Of a DNA stretch of 64,000 bases, positions 50,352 to 59,146 are shown in pieces; position 1 is the stretch's first letter, and each line of letters begins with the position of its first letter. The notes under the pieces are model-generated. The model saw only the letters and a list, made by a program, of their open reading frames with translations. It was not told the origin of the DNA and made no database searches. Position numbers and translations under genes: made by a program. This stretch comes from Bacteroidales bacterium UBA1173 (lineage in GTDB: Bacteria > Bacteroidota > Bacteroidia > Bacteroidales > F082): contig DBYZ01000014.1 in NCBI GenBank assembly GCA_002311655.1, positions 62,001 through 126,000 on the forward strand. Reading direction: 5' to 3'.

Positions 50352-50945
50352 ATGAATATAATAGAGAAAAATTCAGTAGCTTGGTACGTGTTACGTGTCA
50401 CATATCAGCGTGAAATCACGGCATCGAAGGCGTTGGAAGAGTTACAAATTGAGCATTATGTGCCGACAGTCAGGACGAGGATTCGCAACGAGAAGGGAGT
50501 GTCGATAGGTTGGAAGACCGAGCCGCTGGTGCATAATTATATCTTCATTCACGACACATACGAAAACATCTTAAAACTCAAACAGGGTAAACTTGATTAT
50601 CTTCGCCTCATAATGGGCAAGGACGACAATGGCGTGCTAAACGTGCCGCAGTACGTGCCAGACAAGCAGATGCAGGATTTCATGAAGGTGGTGAGGACTA
50701 TGGGCTCGAAGCCAGTCGACCCGAATATCGACCTCAAGAAAGGCGACAGAGTTAGGGTTTTGACCGGTCCGTTCGAAGGAGTCGAAGGTATTTACATCAA
50801 GATGCCAAACCGCCATGAAAAACGCGTGGTTATCAAGGTTTTAGGCATCGCTGCCGTCGCAACAATGGCATTGAATGCCTCGGATGTCGAAAAAATCGAA
50901 GTCAAAGAAGAAACACATAAAATTCACACGTCATTTCGACTGTAG
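50352..50945 (+). CDS. UpxY-family NusG paralogue, transcription antiterminator
   Basis: 197 aa. The NGN domain (AWYVLRVTYQREITASKALEELQIEHYVPTVR at 10-41; LVHNYIFIHDTYE) is followed by a KOW-type domain with GDRVRVLTGPFEGVEGIYIKM (about 135-155). UpxY-type proteins ride with RNA polymerase and prevent early termination of the polysaccharide operon whose first gene they are. Here the following genes are sugar-nucleotide enzymes (ugd, rfbA), in keeping with that. The C-terminus (HTSFRL) is encoded by the first bases of a family A element, suggesting a modestly altered end. Confidence 0.88.
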   Translation: MNIIEKNSVAWYVLRVTYQREITASKALEELQIEHYVPTVRTRIRNEKGVSIGWKTEPLVHNYIFIHDTYENILKLKQGKLDYLRLIMGKDDNGVLNVPQYVPDKQMQDFMKVVRTMGSKPVDPNIDLKKGDRVRVLTGPFEGVEGIYIKMPNRHEKRVVIKVLGIAAVATMALNASDVEKIEVKEETHKIHTSFRL

Positions 50946-51030
50946 CGAAGCGGAATGGAGAAATCACGGGCTAACAATTTGTTCAGAAACATTCAAATGG
51001 CGGTGATTTCTCGACAAGCTCGAAATGACG
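50929..51030. repeat. Family A element, copy 7
   Basis: cgtcatttcgactgtagcga ... gaaatcacgggc / ggcggtgatttctcgacaagctcgaaatgacg. Contains the UpxY stop codon and precedes ugd. Confidence 0.9.
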
Positions 51031-51050
51031 AATTAACAATAAACATTAAA

Positions 51051-52349
51051 ATGAAAATAGCAGTAGCAGGAACAGGATACGTAGGATTGAGCATAGCCAC
51101 GCTTTTGGCGCAACATAACCACGTTACGGCAGTCGACGTAGTGCCGGAGAAAGTTGACCTTATCAACAACAAGAAATCACCGATTCAAGATGAGTATATC
51201 GAGAAATATCTCGCTGAGAAGAAACTTGATCTCACAGCGACTCTCGATGGTGAAACGGCATACAAAAATGCAGAGTATGTGGTCATTGCTGCTCCGACCA
51301 ACTACGACCCACAGAAGAATTTCTTCGATACAAGTCACGTTGAGGAGGTGATTGACCTTGTGTTGAGCGTCAATCCTGATGCGGTGATGGTGATTAAATC
51401 GACCATTCCTGTTGGTTATACCAGAAGCCTCTACGTGAAGTATGCAGCTAAAGGCGTGAAGAAGTTCAACCTGCTGTTCTCACCTGAGTTCTTGCGCGAG
51501 AGTAAGGCTTTGTACGACAACCTTTATCCGTCAAGAATCATAGTCGGTTATCCGAAAGACATTGAGGGCTTTGACGCTGAGAATGAGGCGATTAAGAAGA
51601 TGGTGAGCGTCAATCTTGAAGAAAAAGCTAAGGTTTTTGCCAAACTTTTGCAGGAAGGTGCAATCAAAACCGATATCCCAGTGCTCTTCATGGGCATGAA
51701 AGAGGCCGAGGCAGTGAAGCTGTTTGCAAATACTTACCTCGCTTTGCGTGTTTCATATTTCAACGAATTGGATACATACGCTGAGGTTAAAGGTCTTGAT
51801 ACTCAGGCTATTATCGATGGTATCTGCCTTGATCCTAGAATTGGTTCGCATTATAACAACCCATCGTTTGGTTATGGCGGCTACTGCTTGCCGAAGGACA
51901 CCAAGCAGCTGCTTGCCAACTACGAGGATGTGCCACAGAACATGATGAGCGCCATCGTGGAAAGTAACAGAACAAGAAAGGATTTCATTGCCGACCAAGT
52001 GTTGAAGATGGCGGGATATTATGACTATTACAGTGCCGGACAGTTTGACAACACCAAAGAGCATGAATGCGTTATTGGTGTGTTCCGCTTAACTATGAAG
52101 TCGAACTCCGACAACTTCCGCCAGAGTTCAATTCAAGGCGTGATGAAACGCGTGAAAGCAAAAGGAGCGAAGGTGATTATTTATGAGCCGACATTGGAAG
52201 ATGGATCGACATTCTTTGGATCGTTGGTGGTTAATGACTTGGCGAAATTCAAGGCACAATCGCAGGCAATCATCGCAAATCGCTACGATTCCTGCTTGGA
52301 TGATGTGAAGGAGAAGGTTTATACAAGAGATATATTTAAGAGGGATTAA
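51051..52349 (+). CDS. ugd: UDP-glucose 6-dehydrogenase
   Basis: 432 aa from MKIAVAGTGYVGLS; the 32 codons open upstream are translated repeat (VISRQARNDE) and are rejected. It oxidises UDP-glucose (or a related UDP-sugar) twice with NAD+ to the uronic acid. Motifs are the Rossmann GTGYVGL (7-13), TIPVGYT, the FSPEFLRESKALYDNLYPSRIIVG segment, the central helix AEAVKLFANTYLALRVSYFNELD, and the catalytic Cys in GYGGYCLPKDTKQL. Its product would supply the surface polysaccharides. Confidence 0.93.
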   Translation: MKIAVAGTGYVGLSIATLLAQHNHVTAVDVVPEKVDLINNKKSPIQDEYIEKYLAEKKLDLTATLDGETAYKNAEYVVIAAPTNYDPQKNFFDTSHVEEVIDLVLSVNPDAVMVIKSTIPVGYTRSLYVKYAAKGVKKFNLLFSPEFLRESKALYDNLYPSRIIVGYPKDIEGFDAENEAIKKMVSVNLEEKAKVFAKLLQEGAIKTDIPVLFMGMKEAEAVKLFANTYLALRVSYFNELDTYAEVKGLDTQAIIDGICLDPRIGSHYNNPSFGYGGYCLPKDTKQLLANYEDVPQNMMSAIVESNRTRKDFIADQVLKMAGYYDYYSAGQFDNTKEHECVIGVFRLTMKSNSDNFRQSSIQGVMKRVKAKGAKVIIYEPTLEDGSTFFGSLVVNDLAKFKAQSQAIIANRYDSCLDDVKEKVYTRDIFKRD

Positions 52350-52350
52350 T

Positions 52351-52451
52351 CGTCATTTCGACTGAAGCGAAGCGAAATGGAGAAATCACGGGCTAACAAT
52401 TTGTTCAGCAACATTCAAATGCCGGTGATTTCTCGACAAGCTCGAAATGAC
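52351..52451. repeat. Family A element, copy 8
   Basis: cgtcatttcgactgaagcga ... gaaatcacgggctaac / gccggtgatttctcgacaagctcgaaatgac. Between ugd and rfbA. The spacer ctaacaatttgttcagcaac is nearly the same as in copies 4 and 7. Confidence 0.9.
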
Positions 52452-52464
52452 AAAGTGAATATTT

Positions 52465-53385
52465 ATGAAAGGAATTGTATTAGCTGGTGGTTCCGGCACT
52501 CGTTTATATCCGATAACAAAAGGTGTTAGCAAGCAGCTCTTGCCGATTTACGATAAACCGATGGTTTATTATCCCATTTCGGTTTTGATGCTTGCGGGCA
52601 TTAGAGATATTTTGATTATCTCTACACCTTTCGATTTGCCGGGATTTAAACGTTTGCTTGGCGATGGCAGCGATTACGGAGTGCATTTTGAGTATGCCGA
52701 GCAACCTTCGCCAGATGGTCTTGCACAGGCTTTTATCATTGGCGAGAAGTTCATTGGTGATGACTGTGCTTGCTTGGTTTTGGGCGACAATATCTTCTAC
52801 GGTTCAGGCTTTACAGGAATGTTGAAACGTGCTGTTGAGGATGCCGAGCAGAATAAAAAAGCCACTGTTTTCGGTTATTGGGTAGCTGACCCGGGAAGAT
52901 ATGGCGTCGCTGAATTTGACAAAAACGGCAACTGCCTGAGCATTGAAGAGAAACCACAGAATCCGAAGAGCAACTACGCTGTGGTGGGATTGTATTTCTA
53001 TCCCAACAAGGTTTTAAATATTGCAAAAAACATAAAGCCTTCGGCAAGAGGTGAACTTGAGATTACAACTGTTAACCAACATTTCCTGGAAGACGGAGAA
53101 TTGAAGGTTCAGGTCTTCGGAAGAGGCTTTGCATGGCTTGATACCGGCACTCATGATTCACTTTCTGAAGCTTCAACATTTGTTGAGGTTATCGAGAAAC
53201 GCCAGGGCTTAAAGATAGCCTGTCTTGAAGGAATAGCTTATCGTAATGGTTGGATAACCGAAGAAAAGATGCGTGAGCTGGCCCAGCCGATGCTGAAAAA
53301 CCAGTACGGGCAGTATCTTTTGAAGGTGATTGATGAGATGAAGAACGAGGTTAATTCGGAGACCTTCTTAAGTTTATTAGCTTAG
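52465..53385 (+). CDS. rfbA: Glucose-1-phosphate thymidylyltransferase
   Basis: 306 aa. Makes dTDP-glucose from dTTP and glucose-1-phosphate, the first step of dTDP-rhamnose and related sugars. The nucleotide-binding signature GGSGTRLYPITKGVSKQLLPIYDKPM starts at residue 8, with VLGDNIFYGSGF, RYGVAEFD and GFAWLDTGTHDSL further on. Length is normal. The other pathway genes seen (rfbC, rfbD) are at the left window edge on the opposite strand; rfbB is not in the window. Confidence 0.95.
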   Translation: MKGIVLAGGSGTRLYPITKGVSKQLLPIYDKPMVYYPISVLMLAGIRDILIISTPFDLPGFKRLLGDGSDYGVHFEYAEQPSPDGLAQAFIIGEKFIGDDCACLVLGDNIFYGSGFTGMLKRAVEDAEQNKKATVFGYWVADPGRYGVAEFDKNGNCLSIEEKPQNPKSNYAVVGLYFYPNKVLNIAKNIKPSARGELEITTVNQHFLEDGELKVQVFGRGFAWLDTGTHDSLSEASTFVEVIEKRQGLKIACLEGIAYRNGWITEEKMRELAQPMLKNQYGQYLLKVIDEMKNEVNSETFLSLLA

Positions 53386-53433
53386 AAGCTTAGAAGTTTA
53401 GAAAATAGATGTTTAATTAAAAAGTATAAAGTT

Positions 53434-53973
53434 ATGGATCTTAAAGGAACAAAAACAGAAAAGAATCTCCTTGAGGCGTTTGCCGGGGAGTCGATGGCAC
53501 GCAACAAATACACTTATTATGCGTCGAAGGCCAAGAAGGACGGCTACGTGCAGATTTCAAAGATTTTTGAAGAGACGGCGGGCAACGAGAAAGAGCATGC
53601 TGAGCTTTGGTTTAAGTATTTGCATGACGGTGAGGTGCCTGGCACGGAAGCTAATTTGGCCGATGCCGCCAATGGTGAGAACTATGAGTGGACCGACATG
53701 TATGACCGCATGGCAAAGGAGGCCGAAGAGGAAGGCTTCAAAGAGATTGCGGCGAAGTTCCGTATGGTGGGTGCCATCGAGAAAGAACATGAGGCCCGCT
53801 ATCGTAAGCTGTTGGAAAACATCAAGGAAGGCCTTGTCTTTTCGCGCGACGGTGACATGGTGTGGCAGTGCTCCAACTGCGGTCATATCGTGATTGGAAA
53901 GAAAGCTCCAAAGATATGTCCTGTCTGCAACCATCCGCAGTCGTATTTTGAGTTGAAGAAAGAGAATTATTGA
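53434..53973 (+). CDS. Rubrerythrin
   Basis: 179 aa non-haem iron peroxidase of anaerobes. The N-terminal ferritin-like four-helix bundle has the diiron ligands in LLEAFAGESMARNKY, EETAGNEKEHAEL and GAIEKEHEARY. A C-terminal rubredoxin-like domain provides four Cys for one iron (CSNCGH at 146-151, CPVCNHP at 163-169). It reduces hydrogen peroxide with electrons passing through the rubredoxin centre and points to an anaerobic host. Short spacing from rfbA (48 bp) and to the lipocalin gene (22 bp). Confidence 0.95.
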   Translation: MDLKGTKTEKNLLEAFAGESMARNKYTYYASKAKKDGYVQISKIFEETAGNEKEHAELWFKYLHDGEVPGTEANLADAANGENYEWTDMYDRMAKEAEEEGFKEIAAKFRMVGAIEKEHEARYRKLLENIKEGLVFSRDGDMVWQCSNCGHIVIGKKAPKICPVCNHPQSYFELKKENY

Positions 53974-53995
53974 TAGTAAAACAGATATAAAGATC

Positions 53996-54505
53996 ATGAA
54001 AAAACTATTAACACCTTTACTTATGTGTCTTTGTTTTTTAACAGGCTGTAAAGCGCAGTCGAAGGTCGATAATTCGGTGTCAGGCGACTTGAATCTTGAG
54101 AAATATCTTGGCGATTGGTACGAGATAGCCCGTTTTGACCATAAGTTTGAGCGCGGAATCCAGTTCTGCAAAGCAAATTATTCATTGCGTGAAGACGGCA
54201 AGGTTGCTGTACTTAACACTGGCATCAAAAATGGCAAGTCGAGTGAGGCAAACGGCAAGGCAAAATTTACCGACAACCCAAGGATTTTAAGGGTTTCATT
54301 CTTCGGACCGTTCTATGGCGACTATCGCATAATGCTTTTAGACAATGATTATCAATGGGTTTTGGTCGGTGGCAGCGATGAGAGTTATTTATGGATACTT
54401 TCACGCACACCTAAGTTGACTGATGAGGTTAAGGGGACGATTTTGGCTGAGGCGACGAGGAGAGGATATGATGTTCAGAAGTTGATTTGGGTGGAGCAGG
54501 AATAA
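53996..54505 (+). CDS. Bacterial lipocalin (Blc-like lipoprotein)
   Basis: 169 aa. The signal peptide ends in the lipobox LTGCKA, with Cys18 as the acylated residue. The lipocalin fold is marked by GDWYEIARFDHKFERG (the GxW motif, about 37-52), the strand pair around RVSFFGPFYGDYRIM and the closing ILSRTPKLTDE. Blc-type lipocalins bind fatty acids or lysophospholipids at the outer membrane, often under envelope stress. It follows rubrerythrin, consistent with a stress role. Confidence 0.9.
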   Translation: MKKLLTPLLMCLCFLTGCKAQSKVDNSVSGDLNLEKYLGDWYEIARFDHKFERGIQFCKANYSLREDGKVAVLNTGIKNGKSSEANGKAKFTDNPRILRVSFFGPFYGDYRIMLLDNDYQWVLVGGSDESYLWILSRTPKLTDEVKGTILAEATRRGYDVQKLIWVEQE

Positions 54506-54537
54506 TTGTAATAAAATATTAGGATAATTTAATAAAA

Positions 54538-55293
54538 ATGATTAACGTAGGAATTATCGGATGTGGTTTCGTAGGCGGTGCGCTGAAAGATTGGTTGGAG
54601 CACAATAATCCTGAATGCAAGTTGTTTATCAGCGACCCGCCAAAGGGATACAATGATGATTTGAGCAATATAGATATTGCGTTTCTGCAAATCCATCTTC
54701 CTACCGAGGACGACGGTACGCAGGATTTGACACTGATGAAAGAGCTGATTACAAAGCTTCCGGATGTTCCTGTGTTCGTTCGCACTACCATTCTCCCTGG
54801 CTCCAGCGAGCTTCTTACGCGTGAAACGGGACATCAGGTGTGTTATATGCCGGAATTCCTTACAGAGCGCACATATATCGAAGATTTCAAGAAGCAGACG
54901 ATGGTGTTCACTGGTGCACACGAGCTGCTCGCCAAGATTTTTGTCGGCAAAAAGTTCACTATCATGACTCCGTTGGAGGCTGAGCTTACAAAATATATGC
55001 ACAATGTGTTTGGCGCTTATAAAGTGACATACTTCAACGCCTGCCGTGAATATTGCGAAAAGATGGGTGCCGACTGGCGCAAGGTGCATACTGGGGTGCT
55101 TCTCTCGGGTTATATCAGCGATACCCATACGTACGTGCCAGGTCCGGATGGCAAGTTCGGCTATGGCGGCAAATGCTTCCCCAAGGATGTCAATGCTTTT
55201 GCCAAGATGACTGAAGGCACGCCTCTCGGAAAGCTTTTGGAGCATTTGCATGAGTTGAATGTGCATTTCAGGGGAGAGGAGGAGCATATATAG
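54538..55293 (+). CDS. Short UDP-sugar dehydrogenase-like protein lacking the C-terminal domain
   Basis: 251 aa. It keeps the NAD-binding fold (VGIIGCGFVGGALKDWLEH, 4-22), the TTILPGSSELL strand, the MPEFLTERTYIEDF segment, the central helix (ELTKYMHNVFGAYKVTYFNACREYCE) and the catalytic-Cys motif GYGGKCFPKDVNAF (about 216-229). It then ends within 25 residues, where UDP-glucose dehydrogenases carry another domain of about 150 residues for UDP binding. Either a distinct short family with a different substrate or a truncated, possibly inactive relative. The frame ends cleanly with TAG and no downstream remnant is seen. Confidence 0.8.
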   Translation: MINVGIIGCGFVGGALKDWLEHNNPECKLFISDPPKGYNDDLSNIDIAFLQIHLPTEDDGTQDLTLMKELITKLPDVPVFVRTTILPGSSELLTRETGHQVCYMPEFLTERTYIEDFKKQTMVFTGAHELLAKIFVGKKFTIMTPLEAELTKYMHNVFGAYKVTYFNACREYCEKMGADWRKVHTGVLLSGYISDTHTYVPGPDGKFGYGGKCFPKDVNAFAKMTEGTPLGKLLEHLHELNVHFRGEEEHI

Positions 55294-55358
55294 TATATTA
55301 ATATATTATAACATATAGATAATCAATAAGTTAGCATAAAAATTTTTTCAAAAAAATG

Positions 55359-55389
55359 TTGAAGCAATAAGTTTTATTTGTACCTTTGC
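55359..55389 (+). promoter_or_regulatory. Promoter of the fimbrial-type lipoprotein gene
   Basis: TTG (55359-55361), 19-bp spacer, TACCTTTGC (55381-55389), 31 bases before ATG 55420. Confidence 0.6.
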
Positions 55390-55419
55390 AGCGTACAAGT
55401 AACTATAAATTCAATATTT

Positions 55420-56298
55420 ATGAAAAAGCTATTTTTTATGCTGGCTGTCAGCTTGCTGGTGGTGAGCTGCAGCAAAAAAGAGGTGTTGACTACAAGTCAA
55501 CCAGAGGGTTTTGCCCACATTTGCGTTGGTGTCAACGATTTTACAATCACCGAGGGGGAATTTCCCACTCGAGATGGGGAGCCGGTTATCGAATACGCTG
55601 GTGTCAAGGCTATCGATTTGGCGTTTTATGAAGGGACGACCGAGGTGTATAAGCACACGCAAATGCGTGACGACGGTAGCACCTACACCACGTTCGGCTC
55701 CTTTGAATGCGACCTGCCTATTGGCAACTATACTATGGTAGTTATCGGTCGCGGCTATTCGGTAGGAGATGTGTTTGAGTTAAACAGTCCAACGTCGGCA
55801 GGCTACACATCTGAGCGTGCTCGTGAAACGTTCTGCGCAACGCAGAGTGTGACGGTTACTAGCTCAACGCCACTCGATCTGACTATCACGTTGAGTCGTA
55901 TCATAGCCAAGCTTCACATCGTTTCTACCGATGAACGTACGGCCAGTGTGACGAAAATCAGGACGACCTACAGTGCCGGTGGCAAGAGTTTCAATCCTAC
56001 AACAGGTTTGGCTACGGTTAACGACGGGTTTGCGGTCACCAACACTCCTAGTAGTGCCGTGACGACCCTCGATGTAGGCAACTACGCGTTCCTGGCTACT
56101 GATGAGCAGACGATGGACATTACCATCGAAGCGCTTGACGCAGGCGAAAACGTGTTGTTCACTAAGGTGGTGTCCAATGTCCCCCTGAGGCGAAACCGTG
56201 TTACGACCCTCACCGGACAGGTCTTTACGGCCGGTACCTCATCGGCAACCTTTCAGGTTGATTCCGATTGGCTGGAAGGCAACGAAGTGCCATTCTAA
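55420..56298 (+). CDS. FimB/Mfa2-like lipoprotein
   Basis: 292 aa from MKKLFFMLAV, with lipobox VVSCSKK. The open frame begins 14 codons earlier but across the promoter. The body is beta-rich with Thr/Ser-rich strands, YTTFGSFECDLPIGNYTMVVIGRGY and a mid-protein LDLTITLSRIIAKLHIVSTDE, the pattern of the FimB/Mfa2 family of Bacteroidales anchoring or minor fimbrial subunits. No other fimbrial gene is adjacent. It is probably surface-exposed. Its composition is richer in GC than the genes that follow. Confidence 0.65.
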   Translation: MKKLFFMLAVSLLVVSCSKKEVLTTSQPEGFAHICVGVNDFTITEGEFPTRDGEPVIEYAGVKAIDLAFYEGTTEVYKHTQMRDDGSTYTTFGSFECDLPIGNYTMVVIGRGYSVGDVFELNSPTSAGYTSERARETFCATQSVTVTSSTPLDLTITLSRIIAKLHIVSTDERTASVTKIRTTYSAGGKSFNPTTGLATVNDGFAVTNTPSSAVTTLDVGNYAFLATDEQTMDITIEALDAGENVLFTKVVSNVPLRRNRVTTLTGQVFTAGTSSATFQVDSDWLEGNEVPF

Positions 56299-56305
56299 AG
56301 AATCC

Positions 56306-56339
56306 ACCCTGAGCCGTGGCTTAGGCTACGGCTTAGGGT
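56306..56339 (+). terminator. Hairpin after the lipoprotein gene
   Basis: ACCCTGAGCCGT pairs with ACGGCTTAGGGT (one G-U pair) around ggcttaggct. No T-run follows, so termination is only possible. Confidence 0.5.
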
Positions 56340-56340
56340 T

Positions 56341-56469
56341 GTGAAATATAGCGATATAAAGAATATTACGGATAAGCCGTTCAAAGCCGAAGTGGTCGAT
56401 GCCATACGGGAGTTCATTCCGAACTTCGAGCATGAAGAGAAAGGGAAGAATCTCGATTCGAAGATGTAG
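56341..56469 (+). pseudogene. Gene tail remnant, left copy (42 codons)
   Basis: An open stretch GTG...TAG encodes KYSDIKNITDKPFKAEVV then DAIREFIPNFEHEEKGKNLDSKM. The last 23 codons recur at 61695-61763 with only 4 base differences in 69 besides the stop. It is probably the 3' end of a gene whose body is gone. I do not recognise the family. It lies directly left of the ABC-ATPase cassette. Confidence 0.6.
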
Positions 56470-56524
56470 CGCGCAAAGCATACATCAAGCAGGGAAATAG
56501 CTGTGGAAGCTGAGATAAAAATTG

Positions 56525-56533
56525 TATTTTTGC
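56525..56533 (+). promoter_or_regulatory. -7 element of the ABC/nuclease/methyltransferase cassette
   Basis: TATTTTTGC, 18 bases before ATG 56552. No clear -33 TTTG. The next three genes follow within 2-9 bp. Confidence 0.55.
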
Positions 56534-56551
56534 AAAATAAAGTAGTTTTAT

Positions 56552-58540
56552 ATGAGTCGTACAATATACTTACCTGAACTTCAGCGTATAAACATAAAAA
56601 ATTATACGCTTTATCCTAATGGATTGGACTACTCCTATGACTTTGTCAAAGGGGTCAATCTGATATTGGGGGGTAATGGTATGGGAAAGACGACTTTTGT
56701 AAATATTATAAAGTTTGGGCTAATTGGTTTATACAAAAAAGCGAAGGATTTAACCAGAACCTACTTAGATAGAGCTATAGTAAAGAGACTATTGTATCCA
56801 TCTAATTATTTTTCTGCAAGAGGGGATGAGTCCATACAGGTAGATGCTGAAGCAATTGTAATATTGCATTTTTTCATCAAAGGAACTCATTTTGTTGTTC
56901 GTCGAAGTTTGGAAACGGGTTGTCTTTTATCCGTTACTGTTAATGGGGTTAATTTGGGTGGTGAGATTATTGAGGAGGAGCGCTATGAGCGGTTAGATGA
57001 TAAAGACAAAGAGCAATATCTTTTGTATTCTTATGAAAGAGGTGTTGAGGAGCATTCTAATCTGACCTTCGATGACTTGATTTTCTTCGTTAATGAAATA
57101 CTCTTTTTTGGAGAGAACCACAACACAGTTCTTTGGAATAATGGAATAGATGGAAGAACTGATGTCCAGAATGAGCTGTTTAACAAATACTTTAACGAAC
57201 CGGATTTGGATCGAGAGCGCCAGGAAATGCAACGTCAGGCAAAGTATTATGACAGTTTGTCGCGCCATCGTTCGGAAGACATGCGTGTTCTGAATAAGCT
57301 GGTGGCAAAAATAAATGCAGCATCATCGAACAATACAGAAACATCATCGCCTACTATTGATATAGTGGCTCTTAAGAGCCGGATAGAATCTATAGGTGAA
57401 GATATCATAGCTATTCGTAGCAAACAGGCCGCTCTTGAAAATGAAATATCCATCTTACAGGGTGAGATTAACCGAAGCAGTATGCAAGCCTCAAGACTTG
57501 ATGAAGACAAGAAGCGTATTGAACGAGAGATGAATGCTTCCTTGTGGGAAACGTTGCATCCACAATATGATGTCTTTGTTAAGAATATCCAGATGAACCA
57601 TCTCTGCCCGATGTGTAGCCATGAGGCTGATCAATTGCTGGAGAAGGTTAATGAAGCCACTACACATTGCTTTATGTGTGGGAATGATATACATCAATCC
57701 GCCAATTCGGAATTGATTTCTCAATACAAGACAATTACGTTGGAACACAAAAACATTTATCAGAGTATTGCAAACAAGCAAAGGAAGATTCGTGCTCTGG
57801 AAGATGGCTTGACACAATTTGATAAGGATTTTAGGGAGAAAGATTTACAGAAACGTACTCTCCAACAGCAATTGCGCGAATTAGAATACAAGCGTTCATC
57901 TTCTGTGGAACCAGATAAATTACAAGCGTTAGATGATGAGCGAAACAGATTGGAAGCGGAGAAGAATGAGAACCAGAAGAAAAGTGCAGAATGTGCAGCT
58001 AAGGCTCAGGAACTTACAAACAGGATAGAGGAGGAGATTCTTTCCAATGTGTCACGTTTTTCTGCACTCTTCTCCAGTTATGCTGAACATTTTCTTGGAG
58101 TCCCATGCTCTTTGGAATATGCAAAATATGAAGGTGATGATTTTAAACGATTTTATCCAGTTATTGATGGGAAAATACGCAGGCAGGAAGAGTCTTTGTC
58201 CGAATCTCAACGTTTTTTCGTTGATCACTCGTTCCGAATGAGTATTCTGTCTTTCTTCTATCAATCACCATCTTTCTATATTGTCGAAACACCAGATAGC
58301 AGTTTGGATCTTTCTTATGAGAAAAATGCAGCCGGTGTATTTTTGCAATTTTTGAAAAAGCCCAATATAATCATTGTTACTTCAAACCTTAACAATAGTT
58401 CCTTTGTCAATTATTTGACAAGTGATAGCAACATTTCTTTCTCAATGGTTGGCCTGCCTGATATTGCGAAGAAATCAGCCGTACAAGGAGCAAATGAAGA
58501 AATTCGATTCATATATAATGAAATAAAAAGCAGGATATAG
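56552..58540 (+). CDS. SMC/Rad50-like ABC ATPase of an ABC three-component-type defence system
   Basis: 662 aa. Walker A is GGNGMGKTT (40-48). A long coiled coil (about 225-520) is broken in the middle by a zinc-hook-like pair CPMC (352-355) and CFMCG (373-377). The ABC signature region is LSESQRFFVD (549-558) and Walker B/D-loop is FYIVETPDSSLD (577-588). This is the layout of Rad50-related ATPases in ABC three-component and Lamassu-like defence systems, which detect DNA ends or structures and then switch on an effector. The next gene starts one base after its stop, the one after that 5 bp later, so the three form one operon. Confidence 0.85.
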   Translation: MSRTIYLPELQRINIKNYTLYPNGLDYSYDFVKGVNLILGGNGMGKTTFVNIIKFGLIGLYKKAKDLTRTYLDRAIVKRLLYPSNYFSARGDESIQVDAEAIVILHFFIKGTHFVVRRSLETGCLLSVTVNGVNLGGEIIEEERYERLDDKDKEQYLLYSYERGVEEHSNLTFDDLIFFVNEILFFGENHNTVLWNNGIDGRTDVQNELFNKYFNEPDLDRERQEMQRQAKYYDSLSRHRSEDMRVLNKLVAKINAASSNNTETSSPTIDIVALKSRIESIGEDIIAIRSKQAALENEISILQGEINRSSMQASRLDEDKKRIEREMNASLWETLHPQYDVFVKNIQMNHLCPMCSHEADQLLEKVNEATTHCFMCGNDIHQSANSELISQYKTITLEHKNIYQSIANKQRKIRALEDGLTQFDKDFREKDLQKRTLQQQLRELEYKRSSSVEPDKLQALDDERNRLEAEKNENQKKSAECAAKAQELTNRIEEEILSNVSRFSALFSSYAEHFLGVPCSLEYAKYEGDDFKRFYPVIDGKIRRQEESLSESQRFFVDHSFRMSILSFFYQSPSFYIVETPDSSLDLSYEKNAAGVFLQFLKKPNIIIVTSNLNNSSFVNYLTSDSNISFSMVGLPDIAKKSAVQGANEEIRFIYNEIKSRI

Positions 58541-58541
58541 T

Positions 58542-59141
58542 ATGAGTGAACGCGATGCACTGATGTCAGCTAATGCTGATTTGATGACAATAATTGCCCA
58601 TGCAAGACGAATTGGATGGGATACGGTAAGCTATAATTCCATACAGCGAGTGGTTTATATGATGAAAGTTCTCTATTCTTTTAATCATGAAGATGAGAAT
58701 GTTTTTAATCTATACCATTTCAATGTGTCATTATTTGGACCGTATTCAGAGTTGGTCGAGAAGAGTTTGACTTTTCTGTTGACTTCCCAGCGTTTGTTAG
58801 GGGACAAAGAGGGAGATGTTCGCTTGAACTCTATGGATGGAGTGGATGCTTTGTCTGAAGACAAGATAAAATGGATAGACACAATTTTGCTTATCCTCGG
58901 TAAATATGGCGAGAGCAAAATATTCAGTTTCATAGTAAATGATCCACAATATGAGCAATCGGTGAAAGCCAATCTAAGTTCAGAGATCAATACCAATCCT
59001 GAAAATGATACACTGAAAGTACTAAATGACTTCAAGAAAGCTTTCGAGGAGACTTTAGAAGATACATCATCTATAAGTAAAGAAGAGTACATCAGTTTGT
59101 ATTTTGATTATCTGTTCAGTCAAATTATTAACAAGCAATAA
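58542..59141 (+). CDS. Middle component of the ABC three-component-type system
   Basis: 199 aa, no signal or membrane segment. The N-terminus (LMTIIAHARRIGWDTVSYNSIQRVVYMMKVLYSF) has the helix pattern of a winged-helix, followed by NVFNLYHFNVSLFGPYSELVEKSLTFLLTSQRLL. It sits between an ABC ATPase and a nuclease, exactly where the middle component of ABC-3C systems is found, and its size fits. It probably bridges ATPase and effector. Assignment rests mainly on context and general pattern rather than a strong motif. Confidence 0.7.
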   Translation: MSERDALMSANADLMTIIAHARRIGWDTVSYNSIQRVVYMMKVLYSFNHEDENVFNLYHFNVSLFGPYSELVEKSLTFLLTSQRLLGDKEGDVRLNSMDGVDALSEDKIKWIDTILLILGKYGESKIFSFIVNDPQYEQSVKANLSSEINTNPENDTLKVLNDFKKAFEETLEDTSSISKEEYISLYFDYLFSQIINKQ

Positions 59142-59146
59142 GCGCT

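Noticed and set aside
50955..51050. N-terminal extension of ugd (32 codons)
   Set aside because: The sequence (with VISRQARNDE) is the repeat read in frame; the Rossmann start MKIAVAG is at 51051.
56552..58540. Calling the ABC ATPase RecF, RecN or SbcC
   Set aside because: Size, central CxxC pairs, IVETPDSSLD Walker B and operon partners fit ABC three-component systems better than the housekeeping repair proteins.
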